A stretch of 55,653 bases of DNA from an uncultured Lachnospiraceae bacterium. Lineage in GTDB: Bacteria; Bacillota; Clostridia; Lachnospirales; Lachnospiraceae. The position numbers were made by a program, and so were the translations under genes. The stretch lies in contig CAJUST010000018.1 in assembly GCA_910589105.1 (NCBI GenBank), positions 1 to 55,653 on the forward strand. The letters run 5' to 3'. Shown in pieces: positions 1-8,794 of the stretch; position 1 is the first letter of the stretch; each line of letters begins with the position of its first letter. The notes under the pieces were generated by a model that saw only the letters and a list, made by a program, of their open reading frames with translations, had not been told where the DNA came from and ran no database searches.

Positions 1-8
1 AAAATGAA

Positions 9-57
9 GCTGCCGCTTCACGAATTTTCATTCGTTAAAGCGACAGCCCCCTTTTTT
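9..57. terminator. Bidirectional terminator hairpin
   Basis: Long hairpin with outer arms GCTGcCGCTT (9-18) and AAGCGaCAGC (38-47) and an inner CGAAT/ATTCG stem. It is followed on the plus strand by CCCCC and a T-rich run. On the minus strand the downstream side is TTCATTTT, so it can also end the chemoreceptor transcript. It probably serves both that gene and a plus-strand gene to the left of the window. Confidence 0.6.
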
Positions 58-61
58 CCTT

Positions 62-2098
62 TTAACTAAGTTCAAATTTTTGTACCATTTTATTTAAGAT
101 CTCCGCTTGGGAAGCAAGTTCTTCTGAGGTCGCGGAAGTTTCTTGGGAAGCCGCGGAATTATCTTGGATTCCATGGGAGATCTCCTCAATTCCCGCCAAA
201 AGCTGTTTCATGTTTTCCGCTTGGACTGCCGCGGTTTCTGCAGATTCCTGAATCATTTTATTTACTTCATCTACAGCATTGACCGAATTTTGCAAGGAAT
301 TCATGGTATTGACGGCAATCGCATTTCCTTTGTTGATTTCCTCCATAGAAATCTCAATCAATTCTTTTGTCGTGCTTGCCGCTTTCGAACTTTCTAAGGC
401 AAGTTTTCCAATTTCATCTGCGACAACCGCAAAGCCTTTCCCTGCTTCTCCGGCGCGGGCGGCTTCTATGGAAGCGTTTAGGGACAGCAGATTTGTCTGT
501 GACGCAATATCTTCGATTGTCTGGATTATCCCCACGACTTTCTGGGAAGTCTTATGGATTTCATCCATCGCCGTCATCATCTGTTTCATATTTTCCTGAT
601 TCTGCTCAATAATCTTGGCTGCCTGCGCAGTCGCCTTTGCGGACGCCGCCGCTTCTGCGCGGCTGTTTTCCACCTGTTCCGCAACAGTCGTAGTCGTTGC
701 GGTAATCTGTTCTATTGAAGACGCCTGAATTTCTGCGCCTTCCGCTAATATCTGGGAAGCAGTGGCAAGCTCATTTGCGCCGACCGACACTTGTTCCGAA
801 CTGTCATTAATGCCAACCATAACTTGATTCATAGAATCAGAAATTGACAAAAGCGCCGTTTTGATCTTCTGGAACTCTCCAACATATTCGTTTTTCAGAT
901 GGATGCTTAGTTTTCCGGCTGAAATCCGCTCTAAAACTTCGGCGGTTTCATCTATGTATACAATATACTCTTTTAACCTGCTCACTGTCTTTTGAATCGA
1001 TTCCCCCAATTCTCCAATTTCATTTTCACTTGTAATCTGTAAATCAACGTCTAAATCTCCGGCGGCAAGCTTTTGCGCCGTCTGGTTTAGCTCTAAAATG
1101 GGCTGGGTCAGATTTTTCGCGCTTTTCTTTATGCGGACAGCTATCAATAAAATGCCCACTGCAAACACAATCATCAGCGCGACAACCATTCCAACCAGAA
1201 TTTCATAATATTCCATCATCGGCATACTGCTAAGGGCTATATAGCCTGTCTCTCCGGCATGTTGCAAAGAGCCGTATTTTTTCGCGCCATTCGTTTTATA
1301 ATTTAAAAATTCATTCTTTCCCGAAGCGAGCGCATCAATTACATTTTGGGATATGCCAGCTTCATTGATGTTTTTTTGAATCAGATCGTTCTGCGGGTGA
1401 TACAGGATTGTCCCAGTTTCTGACAACAAAAGCATATATCCCTTACGGCCGATCTTATATCCGCTCATTATATTTGTCATATGGTCTAACGAAATATCCA
1501 TGCCAACTGCGCCAAGCGTCTCTCCGGTCTCATCGTCAATCACCGGAGCCGCCGCGCTTAAAATCATTTTTCCGGTTGATGAATCGACATAGGGTTCTGT
1601 CAGGACTGTCTTTTTTGTCTCAATGCATCCATACCAGCCACGCCCTGTAATGTCCCAGTCCTCACCGCTCGTAAAGCCGTCCGACTGCGTTAAAATGCTG
1701 GCGTCCAAATCCGAAATCCATGCAGCCATCACATTCTCCGTATCCGTATTGGCAATATGGACAAGATTTTCCATGACTGTATCCATTTGTTCCGCCTTAC
1801 TAATATCGTCACCGGGCTTTGTCTCCCGCATTACATGTTTGATTTCCGGATTCACCGCTAATTGCTCTACGCTTTTCGTATACTGCTCTAAAAATCCGGC
1901 CAGTTGATTCGCTGCCGCAATGGATTCCTGAGTAAGTTCCGTTTTCTTTGACGTTATGCTTAACCAGCCGACCATAAAAATCGCAATCACTGCAATCAGC
2001 AAAAATACAAAGATCACACTGCCGCCGATTTGCGTGAGAATCTCGTCCGCAATTCCTTTCTTTTTCTTTCCAGTACTTTTTTGTTTCATTTTTTTCAT
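62..2098 (-). CDS. Methyl-accepting chemotaxis protein
   Basis: Transmembrane chemoreceptor that would relay ligand binding to CheA/CheW. The 678-residue protein has a basic N-terminus, a first membrane segment at about residues 28-50, and an extracytoplasmic sensor to about 305 that looks like a double-Cache domain (WDITGRGWYG, VGMDISLDHM). A second membrane segment lies at about 307-328, then HAMP (LTQPILELNQTAQKLAAGDL) and a long coiled coil. The signalling hairpin tip reads VVGIIQTIEDIASQTNLLSL followed by NASIEAARAGEAGKGFAVVA, which is diagnostic. AGGGGG lies 7 nt before the ATG. Cache sensors usually bind amino acids or organic acids, but the ligand cannot be read here. The gene is monocistronic, with its own promoter and no che or flagellar genes nearby. 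Confidence 0.95.
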   Translation of the reverse strand: MKKMKQKSTGKKKKGIADEILTQIGGSVIFVFLLIAVIAIFMVGWLSITSKKTELTQESIAAANQLAGFLEQYTKSVEQLAVNPEIKHVMRETKPGDDISKAEQMDTVMENLVHIANTDTENVMAAWISDLDASILTQSDGFTSGEDWDITGRGWYGCIETKKTVLTEPYVDSSTGKMILSAAAPVIDDETGETLGAVGMDISLDHMTNIMSGYKIGRKGYMLLLSETGTILYHPQNDLIQKNINEAGISQNVIDALASGKNEFLNYKTNGAKKYGSLQHAGETGYIALSSMPMMEYYEILVGMVVALMIVFAVGILLIAVRIKKSAKNLTQPILELNQTAQKLAAGDLDVDLQITSENEIGELGESIQKTVSRLKEYIVYIDETAEVLERISAGKLSIHLKNEYVGEFQKIKTALLSISDSMNQVMVGINDSSEQVSVGANELATASQILAEGAEIQASSIEQITATTTTVAEQVENSRAEAAASAKATAQAAKIIEQNQENMKQMMTAMDEIHKTSQKVVGIIQTIEDIASQTNLLSLNASIEAARAGEAGKGFAVVADEIGKLALESSKAASTTKELIEISMEEINKGNAIAVNTMNSLQNSVNAVDEVNKMIQESAETAAVQAENMKQLLAGIEEISHGIQDNSAASQETSATSEELASQAEILNKMVQKFELS

Positions 2099-2127
2099 AA
2101 AATCCCCCTAAAATAATCCTTTTTTCT

Positions 2128-2156
2128 ATTGTACCGTTATTGTAATCAAAAAACAA
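2128..2156 (-). promoter_or_regulatory. Sigma-A-like promoter of chemoreceptor gene
   Basis: On the minus strand, TTGTTT and TACAAT are separated by 17 nt, about 30 nt before the chemoreceptor start codon. No sigma-28 (TAAA-N15-GCCGATAA) motif was seen. Confidence 0.5.
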
Positions 2157-2335
2157 TAATAACTTAGACTTTTTTCGCCAATTTCCACAATATTCTATTT
2201 ACAGGCTTTATGAAAGCTCCACAATACAATTTGCTCCAGTTTTCAAGCTTTAAGCTTTTTTAATCTAGGCTTTTTCACTTGCTGGCAGTTTTCCCCTTCC
2301 AGTGGCTTTCGCTTCAAACACGCTCCACAAGCGGC

Positions 2336-2364
2336 TGGTAATTTTATCCCAAAAAAGATATAAT
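2336..2364 (+). promoter_or_regulatory. Candidate promoter of G1P dehydrogenase-like gene
   Basis: A perfect TATAAT at 2359-2364 lies 17 nt after a weak -35 (TGGTAA). It is about 58 nt before the chosen start codon. Confidence 0.45.
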
Positions 2365-2421
2365 ACCGTTATGAAATTAAAACTGACAAAATCTGCAATA
2401 AAAAAAGAAAGGAATTTTCCC

Positions 2422-3495
2422 ATGAAACAAAGAAACAAAGAATACATTGCCATACCGGCATGTCTGAAAATCGAAAATGGCGCGCTTTCCAAAATAGGAA
2501 CCTACTTAAAAGACAGCGGGATAAAAAAAACCGTTATTTTTTTCGGAAATGGATTAATTGAATTGTTTGGAACTGAAGTTATGGCGTCCCTCAGCGAAGC
2601 CGGAATTGAAGTATTGGAATATCAGGAGTTTGACTCTATAAAATTAGAAGACGTCACCGCGCTTGCTTTTTCCCTTCCAAACCAGACACAGGCAGTCATT
2701 GGGCTTGGCGGCGGAAAAGTCATTGATGCGTCAAAATATTGCGGCTTTTTACGCAAACTGCCGTTTATCAGCATCCCCACTTCCGCATCAAGCGATGGGT
2801 TCTCCAGCGCGAGCGCTTCTCTTTTCATTCAGGGAAAACGAACTTCCGTGCCGGCCAGAATGCCTTACGGCATAATTGCAGACACGGCGATTATTAAAAA
2901 TGCGCCGAAACGCTTTCTCTTTTCCGGCATTGGCGATATGGTCTCTAAAATTACTGCGCTTTATGACTGGCAGTTCGAGGAGGACAATGGATATGCCGAA
3001 GTCAATGATTTTGCCATGATGATTTCAAAAAAAGCAGTCAACAGCTTTGTGCGGACGCCTTTTTGCGGCATTGGGGACGATTTGTTTATCAAAGAATTAT
3101 TAGATTCCCTTGCCATGAGCGGCATCGCAAATGAAATCGCAGGAAACAGCGCGCCCACAAGCGGCAGTGAACATTTGATTTCCCATGCTTTAGATAAACT
3201 GCAAAAAACGCCGCAGCTTCACGGAATCCAAGTCGGCGTCGCAACTTATCTGATGAGCCTTGTCCAGAGCCACCGCTATAAAAGAGTCCGTACATTCTTT
3301 ACAGACTCTGGATTTTTCAACTATGCAGAGACGCTTGCATTAAACGCCGCGGATTATGAAAAAGCAATCGACCTTGCCCCTTCCATAAAACCGTTCCGCC
3401 ACACATATCTGCATTTAGAAGAATGCCGCAAAAAGGCAAAAGAATTGCTGTATGAAGACGAAATCTTAAAACGGATTTTCCATCTGGCAAAATGA
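2422..3495 (+). CDS. sn-Glycerol-1-phosphate dehydrogenase-like (iron-containing ADH superfamily)
   Basis: Probable NAD(P)H-dependent reductase of dihydroxyacetone phosphate to sn-glycerol-1-phosphate, of the AraM/EgsA type, within the dehydroquinate synthase/iron-alcohol dehydrogenase fold. The dinucleotide motif GLGGGKVIDASKY, the segment PTSASSDGFSSASASL (metal-ligand Asp) and two C-terminal His segments (GSEHLISHALD, LHGIQVG) fit that family. The frame is open 40 codons further upstream, but the ATG at 2422 has AAAGAAAGG 8 nt before it and gives 357 residues, the usual length, so that start is used. The gene stands alone with its own promoter. The exact substrate is inferred; glycerol dehydrogenase or another polyol reductase remains possible. 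Confidence 0.75.
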   Translation: MKQRNKEYIAIPACLKIENGALSKIGTYLKDSGIKKTVIFFGNGLIELFGTEVMASLSEAGIEVLEYQEFDSIKLEDVTALAFSLPNQTQAVIGLGGGKVIDASKYCGFLRKLPFISIPTSASSDGFSSASASLFIQGKRTSVPARMPYGIIADTAIIKNAPKRFLFSGIGDMVSKITALYDWQFEEDNGYAEVNDFAMMISKKAVNSFVRTPFCGIGDDLFIKELLDSLAMSGIANEIAGNSAPTSGSEHLISHALDKLQKTPQLHGIQVGVATYLMSLVQSHRYKRVRTFFTDSGFFNYAETLALNAADYEKAIDLAPSIKPFRHTYLHLEECRKKAKELLYEDEILKRIFHLAK

Positions 3496-3498
3496 CGC

Positions 3499-3530
3499 TT
3501 TCCTGATTCAGGAAATTCCCTCTTGCTTTT
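3499..3530 (+). terminator. Weak terminator after dehydrogenase
   Basis: TTTCCTG-ATT-CAGGAAA hairpin starting just after the stop codon, followed by a C/T-rich stretch ending in TTTT. The thi promoter -35 lies inside its tail. Confidence 0.4.
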
Positions 3531-3551
3531 CCTATCTAAAAGGTGTATAGT
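3523..3551 (+). promoter_or_regulatory. Sigma-A-like promoter of thi operon
   Basis: TTGCTT, 17 nt, TATAGT. The predicted start near 3558 places the TPP riboswitch at the very 5' end of the transcript. Confidence 0.65.
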
Positions 3552-3569
3552 ATGCCTAGAATTTCATAA

Positions 3570-3660
3570 TTCATCGGGGAGCTTGCAGTACAGGCTGAGA
3601 GGAAGGTATGCCCTTCGACCCATGACCTGATTTGGATAATGCCAACGTAGGGATAACGCA
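3570..3660 (+). ncRNA. TPP riboswitch (THI element)
   Basis: Contains the conserved blocks in order: GGGGAGC at the P1/P2 side, GGCTGAGAGG, ACCTGATTTGGATAATGCC and CGTAGGGA. These are the signature pyrimidine- and pyrophosphate-sensing strands of the thiamine pyrophosphate aptamer. It sits between the promoter and thiS and is followed by an intrinsic terminator, so high thiamine pyrophosphate should cause early termination of the thi operon. Confidence 0.96.
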
Positions 3661-3677
3661 AGGAAAAACCGTATCAA

Positions 3678-3718
3678 ACGGGAAGTTATCAAACTCTGGT
3701 AACTTCCCGTCTTTTATT
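3678..3718 (+). terminator. Riboswitch expression-platform terminator
   Basis: Perfect 11-bp inverted repeat ACGGGAAGTTA (3678-3688) / TAACTTCCCGT (3700-3710) with an 11-nt loop, followed by CTTTTATT. It lies between the TPP aptamer and thiS and is the expected off-switch. The competing anti-terminator pairing was not worked out. Confidence 0.85.
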
Positions 3719-3744
3719 ATCGTATGTTGTGAGGTGAAAAATTT

Positions 3745-3939
3745 ATGGTAATCATTAATGGAACCCCTGCTGACGCCGCCGGAAAAACCCTGTCAGCCTT
3801 CTTATGTTCCGCCGGATACGACACGAAACGGATCGCCGTAGAGCAAAACGGGCTTATCGTGCCGAAAGCGGAATATGACAGCGTCACTCTAAACGACGGA
3901 GACAAAATAGAAATCGTATCATTTGTAGGAGGCGGCTGA
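3745..3939 (+). CDS. thiS: Sulfur carrier protein ThiS
   Basis: 64-residue ubiquitin-like sulfur carrier for thiazole formation. The C-terminus ends FVGGG; the terminal glycine is adenylated by ThiF and converted to the thiocarboxylate used by ThiG. Length and the IVSFVGGG tail match bacterial ThiS. First gene behind the TPP riboswitch; GTGAGGTG lies before the ATG. One nucleotide separates its stop from thiF. Confidence 0.95.
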   Translation: MVIINGTPADAAGKTLSAFLCSAGYDTKRIAVEQNGLIVPKAEYDSVTLNDGDKIEIVSFVGGG

Positions 3940-3940
3940 A

Positions 3941-4582
3941 ATGTCTAAAATCCCAACCAAAAAAGAACTGGCCCGCGCATTAGAAGCGCGCCATGGGACC
4001 AGCCTGCAAAAAACATTTGCAAACAGCCGCATCGCCGTCTGCGGGCTTGGGGGGCTTGGATCTAACATCGCCATCTCCCTTGCCCGAGCCGGAATCGGGA
4101 CATTAATCCTGATAGATTACGACCGTGTAGACATTACAAACCTGCACCGCCAGCAATACAAAGCGACGCAGATCGGTATGCCAAAAACAAAGGCGCTTGC
4201 CGAAAACTTAGCCGAAATTGCCCCTTACTTAAACATCGCCGCCCATACCGCCCGATTAACTTTATCCAATTACAAATCCCTGTTATCCGGCGCCGACGTC
4301 ATCTGTGAGGCTTTCGACAATGCCGAAGAAAAAGCAATGCTTGCCAACGCCGTTTTAGCAAACCTTCCGGAAACATATCTGATCGCCGCTTCCGGCATGG
4401 CAGGCATAGGCCCGGCAAACTCGATTAAAACCCAAAAAATATCTTCCCATTTTTACCTTTGCGGCGACGGCGCCAGCGAAGTGACAGACGGCGTAAGCCT
4501 TCTCTCCTCCCGCGTCATGCTCTGCGCCGCGCATCAGGCCCATACTGCGCTGCGTATCCTTGCAAAAGAATTTGACGTCTAG
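3941..4582 (+). CDS. thiF: ThiS adenylyltransferase ThiF
   Basis: E1-like enzyme that adenylates the ThiS C-terminus using ATP. The 213-residue protein carries the nucleotide-binding glycine motif VCGLGGLGSNIAISLARAGI (about residues 29-48) and the LIDYDRVDITNLHRQQY segment whose Asp and Arg bind ATP. It is short for the MoeB/ThiF superfamily and has no rhodanese domain, as in many clostridial ThiF proteins. GGAGGCGG precedes the ATG, within the end of thiS, indicating coupling. Confidence 0.92.
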   Translation: MSKIPTKKELARALEARHGTSLQKTFANSRIAVCGLGGLGSNIAISLARAGIGTLILIDYDRVDITNLHRQQYKATQIGMPKTKALAENLAEIAPYLNIAAHTARLTLSNYKSLLSGADVICEAFDNAEEKAMLANAVLANLPETYLIAASGMAGIGPANSIKTQKISSHFYLCGDGASEVTDGVSLLSSRVMLCAAHQAHTALRILAKEFDV

Positions 4583-4630
4583 CGCGCCTGACATTCCCAA
4601 ACTTTAATAATAAAGAAAGAAGGGTTCACT

Positions 4631-5413
4631 ATGAATCAAAACGACACTCTCACCATTGGAGGAAAAGAATTTCATTCCCGCTTTATCCTAGGTTCCGGCA
4701 AATATTCCCTAAACCTGATTGAAGCGGCCGTTAAAGATGCAGGGGCGGAAATCATAACTCTTGCAGTCCGAAGGGCAAACACGAAAAAAGAAGAAAATAT
4801 CCTTGATTACATACCAAAACACGTCACCCTCCTTCCCAATACCTCTGGCGCAAGAAATGCTGAAGAAGCCGTGCGCATTGCAAGGCTTGCAAGGGAGCTT
4901 GGCTGTGGAAACTTTGTAAAAATAGAAATTATGCGGGATGCAAAATACCTTCTCCCGGACAATTTTGAAACCATAAAAGCCACTGAAACCCTTGCAAACG
5001 AAGGCTTTATCGTTATGCCTTATATGTACCCAGACTTAAACGCGGCAAGAGACTTAAGAGACGCCGGAGCCGCTTCCATTATGCCCCTTGCTTCTCCCAT
5101 CGGCTCAAACAAAGGGCTTTCCACCCGCGATTTTATTCAAATCCTGATTGACGAAATCGATCTCCCAATTATCGTAGATGCAGGCATAGGAAAACCCTCC
5201 CAAGCGTGTGAAGCAATGGAAATGGGCGCCGCCGCCATAATGGCAAACACCGCCCTTGCCACTGCGGGCAACCTCCCACTTATGGCTCATGCGTTTTCCC
5301 ACGCCATTGAGGCCGGAAGAAGCGCCTACCTTGCCGGATTAGGCAGAGTCCTTGTCCGCGGCGCCGCCGCTTCTGACCCGCTGACCGGATTTTTACATGA
5401 AGGAGGCAACTAA
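4631..5413 (+). CDS. thiG: Thiazole synthase ThiG
   Basis: 260-residue TIM-barrel enzyme that joins 1-deoxy-D-xylulose 5-phosphate, dehydroglycine and ThiS-thiocarboxylate sulfur into the thiazole phosphate. Family signatures are FHSRFILGSGKY near the start, the NTSGARNAEEAVRIARLARE segment, the FVKIEIM strand that should carry the Schiff-base lysine, and PIIVDAGIGKPSQACEAMEM for phosphate binding. AAAGAAAGAAGGG lies upstream. Its TAA overlaps the thiH ATG by one base (TAATG). Confidence 0.96.
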   Translation: MNQNDTLTIGGKEFHSRFILGSGKYSLNLIEAAVKDAGAEIITLAVRRANTKKEENILDYIPKHVTLLPNTSGARNAEEAVRIARLARELGCGNFVKIEIMRDAKYLLPDNFETIKATETLANEGFIVMPYMYPDLNAARDLRDAGAASIMPLASPIGSNKGLSTRDFIQILIDEIDLPIIVDAGIGKPSQACEAMEMGAAAIMANTALATAGNLPLMAHAFSHAIEAGRSAYLAGLGRVLVRGAAASDPLTGFLHEGGN

Positions 5414-6666
5414 TGGAAAACCGCTTTTTTGTAGATTCCGCCCATCTGTCTAAAGACGCCCTCGCTAAAAAACACCGTTTAGAAACTGACCCGTCTTTCC
5501 GGAAAAGCCATATGGAATACCTTCCCGGCATGGAGCAGATCTCCTCGGACATTAGTGAAAAAGTCCTTACGCATATGAACGGATATGACCCATCTGCCTA
5601 CACACAAAAAGAGGTCAAAGAGGCTTTGTCTGGCGATGTTTGCGCAATCGACGGGTTAAAAGCTTTGTTATCCCCTGCCGCCGAACCCTTTTTAGAGCAA
5701 ATGGCGCAGCGCGCGCGGCTTGAAACCAGCAAACATTTCGGCAACACTGTCTATATGTTTACGCCGTTATATATTGCGAACTACTGTGAAAATTACTGCG
5801 TTTACTGCGGTTTTAACTGCTACAACCACATCAGCCGCATGAAACTTTCCACAGAACAGATTGAACGCGAAATGAAAGTCATCGCCGAAAGCGGCATGGA
5901 AGAAATTTTAATCCTGACAGGGGAAAGCCGCGCCCAAAGCGACGTCGCCTACATAGGAGAAGCGTGTAAACTGGCTCAAAACTATTTCCGCATGGTCGGC
6001 CTTGAAATTTATCCGCTTAACACGGACGAATATCGTTATCTGCACGAATGCGGCGCAGACTACGTCACCGTATTTCAGGAAACTTACGATGTCCAAAAAT
6101 ACGAAACCCTCCATCTGCTCGGCCACAAACGCGTCTGGCCTTACCGGTTTGATGCGCAGGAACGCGCCCTCTTAGGCGGTATGCGAGGCGTTGCCTGTTC
6201 CGCGCTGCTTGGGCTTTCCAACTTCCGCAAGGACGCCCTTGCCACTGCCTTACACGCATACTTTCTCCAGAGGAAATACCCGCACGCAGAGATTTCCCTC
6301 TCCTGCCCGAGACTGCGGCCTATTGTAAACAATGAAAAAATCAACCCGCTTGACGTCGGGGAAACAAAGCTTTGCCAGATTATCTGCGCTTACCGGATCT
6401 TTCTCCCCTTTGCAGGCATTACCGTTTCTTCAAGGGAAAGCGCTTCTTTTCGAAACGGCATAGCAAAAATTGCCGCCACGAAAATCTCGGCCGGAGTTTC
6501 CACCGGAATCGGCGACCATGAAACAAAATATACGGGAAAGGAGAACGGCGCGGCAAAAGGCGATGAACAGTTTGAAATCGACGACAACCGGAGCTTAGAG
6601 CGTATGTATCAGGATATGTCGGCGGAAGGCTTACAGCCCGTCCTAAACGACTACCTATATGTCTGA
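5413..6666 (+). CDS. thiH: 2-iminoacetate synthase ThiH (radical SAM)
   Basis: Oxygen-sensitive tyrosine lyase that supplies dehydroglycine to ThiG, the anaerobic alternative to glycine oxidase ThiO. The 4Fe-4S radical SAM motif CENYCVYC (CxxxCxxC) lies at about residues 122-129, followed by the ThiH-typical GFNCYNHISRMKL. LILTGESRAQSDV and PFAGITVSSRESASFRNGI are also characteristic. The protein is 417 residues, with an N-terminal extension of about 33 residues before the family's usual start. The first ATG has GGAGG six bases upstream, while the internal ATG at 5512 has only a weak site, so the longer form is kept. The 3' end overlaps tenI by 8 nt. Confidence 0.95.
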   Translation: MENRFFVDSAHLSKDALAKKHRLETDPSFRKSHMEYLPGMEQISSDISEKVLTHMNGYDPSAYTQKEVKEALSGDVCAIDGLKALLSPAAEPFLEQMAQRARLETSKHFGNTVYMFTPLYIANYCENYCVYCGFNCYNHISRMKLSTEQIEREMKVIAESGMEEILILTGESRAQSDVAYIGEACKLAQNYFRMVGLEIYPLNTDEYRYLHECGADYVTVFQETYDVQKYETLHLLGHKRVWPYRFDAQERALLGGMRGVACSALLGLSNFRKDALATALHAYFLQRKYPHAEISLSCPRLRPIVNNEKINPLDVGETKLCQIICAYRIFLPFAGITVSSRESASFRNGIAKIAATKISAGVSTGIGDHETKYTGKENGAAKGDEQFEIDDNRSLERMYQDMSAEGLQPVLNDYLYV

Positions 6667-7276
6667 TATTTTATGCGTTACAAACCGCTCTCTATGCCAA
6701 GAAGACTTTTTTGCCAGAATTGAAAAAATAGCCGCCGCAAAGCCCCTTGGAATTATACTTCGGGAAAAAGACCTTACGGAACCCGAATATCAGGCGCTTG
6801 CAGAAAGAGTTTTAACCATCTGCGCCGCCAGCCAGACGCTTTGCATCCTGCACAGCCACATACCCACTGCAATCCGGCTGAAAGCAGACGCGCTCCACTT
6901 GCCGCTCCCATTGCTGCGGCAAATGACCGACGCCCAAAAAAAACGTTTTCAAATCTTAGGCGCTTCCTGCCATTCCATAGAAGAAGCCGCTGAAGCCCAA
7001 GCTTTGGGCTGCTCCTACCTTACAGCCGGACATATTTTTGAAACTGACTGTAAAAAAGGGCTTGCCGGACGGGGAATCCCCTTTTTAAAAAGCATCTGCC
7101 AAAGCGTTTCCATTCCCGTTTACGCCATTGGCGGAATCCAAAAAGACAATGCCAAGTCCGTCCGAAACGCCGGAGCAAGCGGCATATGTATTATGAGCAG
7201 CGCCATGCAGCGCGGACACATTCCCACCCTTATAAACAGCCTATCCAAAATGCCAATTACAAATAAAGGACGGTAA
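6659..7276 (+). CDS. tenI: TenI-like thiazole tautomerase
   Basis: 205-residue ThiE/TenI-fold protein. In Bacillus the TenI enzyme converts the thiazole-carboxylate tautomer made by ThiG into the aromatic form used by ThiE. The segment GHIFETDCKKGLAGRGI is nearly the same as in known TenI, and it lacks the DDxxLA-type substrate residues of true ThiE, which is encoded next door. VYAIGGIQKDN is the phosphate-binding loop. No strong ribosome-binding site; the start overlaps thiH by 8 nt, so translation is probably coupled. Confidence 0.85.
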   Translation: MSDILCVTNRSLCQEDFFARIEKIAAAKPLGIILREKDLTEPEYQALAERVLTICAASQTLCILHSHIPTAIRLKADALHLPLPLLRQMTDAQKKRFQILGASCHSIEEAAEAQALGCSYLTAGHIFETDCKKGLAGRGIPFLKSICQSVSIPVYAIGGIQKDNAKSVRNAGASGICIMSSAMQRGHIPTLINSLSKMPITNKGR

Positions 7277-7281
7277 ATGCC

Positions 7282-7920
7282 ATGCGTTTTAAAAAAGAAC
7301 ACCTATTGCTATATGCCATTACAGACCAAAGCTTCACTGGCAGGCAGACTTTACAGGAACAAATCAAAGAAGCTTTAGAAGGCGGCGTCACCATGCTCCA
7401 GCTTCGTGAAAAAAACATGGAAGAAACCGCTTTCATCGAAGAAGCCAGAGAAATCAAAAAGTTGTGCGAACCCTACCGCGTCCCCCTTATCATCAACGAC
7501 AACGTAGAAGTCGCCCTAAAAAGCGGGGCAGACGGCGTCCATGTCGGAATTGACGACGCTCCGGTCGCCCAAATCCGCGCCATGGCGGCAAATAATTTTA
7601 TAATCGGCGCAACCGCCAAAACAGTGGAACAGGCAAAAGCCGCCGAAGCGGCAGGCGCAGACTATCTCGGTTCGGGAGCCTTATTCCCCTCCCCCACCAA
7701 ACAAACCGCTATACGGATTACAAAAGAAGAATTAAAAGCCATCTGCGCGTCCGTCTCTATTCCGGTCGTTGCCATTGGCGGCATCGCCCGCGAAAACATT
7801 GACGAACTAAAAGGCGGGGGCATGAGCGGCGCCGCGGTCATATCCGCCTTATTTGGCGCCCAAAACATCAGACAAGAAGCCAGAGAACTGAAAACAGCCC
7901 TTCAATCCATGATAGAATAG
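7282..7920 (+). CDS. thiE: Thiamine-phosphate synthase ThiE
   Basis: 212-residue TIM-barrel enzyme that couples HMP-pyrophosphate to thiazole phosphate. Signatures: LLYAITDQSFTGR at the N-terminus, GGVTMLQLREKNM (pyrophosphate-binding QLREK), PLIINDNVEVALKSGADGVH, and SGALFPSPTKQTA followed by PVVAIGGI for phosphate. AAAGGACGG lies 11 nt before the ATG. It comes straight after the TenI paralogue; the two share a fold but differ in active-site motifs. Confidence 0.95.
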   Translation: MRFKKEHLLLYAITDQSFTGRQTLQEQIKEALEGGVTMLQLREKNMEETAFIEEAREIKKLCEPYRVPLIINDNVEVALKSGADGVHVGIDDAPVAQIRAMAANNFIIGATAKTVEQAKAAEAAGADYLGSGALFPSPTKQTAIRITKEELKAICASVSIPVVAIGGIARENIDELKGGGMSGAAVISALFGAQNIRQEARELKTALQSMIE

Positions 7921-7930
7921 GAGAACTGAC

Positions 7931-8728
7931 ATGAAAACAGCATTATCCATCGCCGGAAGCGACTCTTGCGGCGGCGCCGGAATCCAAGCCGACATAAAAA
8001 CCATGACCGCAAACGGCGTATACGCAATGACCGCCATCACCGCGCTGACCGCCCAAAACACCACAGGCGTAACAGCTATCCTAGAAGTAACGCCGGAATT
8101 TTTACGCCAGCAGATAGACGCCATTTTTAACGACATCGTTCCTGACGCCGTTAAAATAGGCATGGTTTCCTCCTCCGGATTAATTCAGACCATCGCAGAG
8201 AGCCTTACACGCCATCATGCCCAAAACATCATTGTTGATCCCGTAATGGTTTCCACAAGCGGTTCCCGCCTAATCGATGAACAAGCCATAGAAACCCTAA
8301 AACAAAAACTTCTTCCCTTAGCCACCTTAATCACTCCAAACATTCCAGAAGTGGAAACACTCTCTGGACTTATGGTTAAAAACGAAGAAGATATGCAAAA
8401 AGCCGCCCAAACGATCTGTCACGCCTACGGATGCGCCGTCCTCTGCAAAGGCGGACACAGCCGAAACGACGCAAACGACCTGTTATGCACAGGCGAAACC
8501 CTGCAATGGTTCCGCGGCCGCCGCATAGATACAGCCAACACCCACGGAACCGGATGCACCCTGTCCAGCGCCATAGCCGCAAACCTAGCCAAAGGCAGCA
8601 GCCTGAATGAAGCCATAAAAAACGCCAAAGACTATCTCTCGGCCGCCCTCTCCGCCTCCCTAAACTTAGGCAAAGGCTGCGGCCCGCTCAACCATATGGC
8701 AAATTTCACCCAAATGGAAACGTCTTAA
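7931..8728 (+). CDS. thiD: HMP/HMP-phosphate kinase ThiD
   Basis: 265-residue ribokinase-fold kinase that phosphorylates hydroxymethylpyrimidine and its monophosphate to HMP-PP. AGSDSCGGAGIQADIKTM is the N-terminal HMP-binding signature, PNIPEVETLSG lies in the middle, and NTHGTGCTLSSAIAANLAKG is the C-terminal anion hole with catalytic Cys/Gly. AGGAG precedes the ATG by about 7 nt. It is a stand-alone enzyme, not fused to ThiE. Confidence 0.95.
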   Translation: MKTALSIAGSDSCGGAGIQADIKTMTANGVYAMTAITALTAQNTTGVTAILEVTPEFLRQQIDAIFNDIVPDAVKIGMVSSSGLIQTIAESLTRHHAQNIIVDPVMVSTSGSRLIDEQAIETLKQKLLPLATLITPNIPEVETLSGLMVKNEEDMQKAAQTICHAYGCAVLCKGGHSRNDANDLLCTGETLQWFRGRRIDTANTHGTGCTLSSAIAANLAKGSSLNEAIKNAKDYLSAALSASLNLGKGCGPLNHMANFTQMETS

Positions 8729-8748
8729 AAATAATGAAAAAATAAACT

Positions 8749-8769
8749 GGCGGTTTGCAAAAAACTGCC
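8749..8769 (+). other. Hairpin in the thiD-thiC gap
   Basis: GGCGGTTT (8749-8756) pairs with AAACTGCC (8762-8769) with one G-U pair and a 5-nt loop. There is no T-run, so it is not a classical terminator. It could be an mRNA processing or stability element before thiC. Confidence 0.3.
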
Positions 8770-8794
8770 GCTAAAACCAAAAAGGAGCAAACAC

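Larger units (their letters stand above)
2099..2421. other. Divergent intergenic region, 323 bp
   Basis: AT-rich spacer between the divergent chemoreceptor and dehydrogenase genes. It holds one candidate promoter per direction. A short HindIII-like palindrome pair (AAGCTTTAAGCTT) sits near 2245-2257. No ORF with a ribosome-binding site or known RNA motif was recognised here. Confidence 0.6.
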
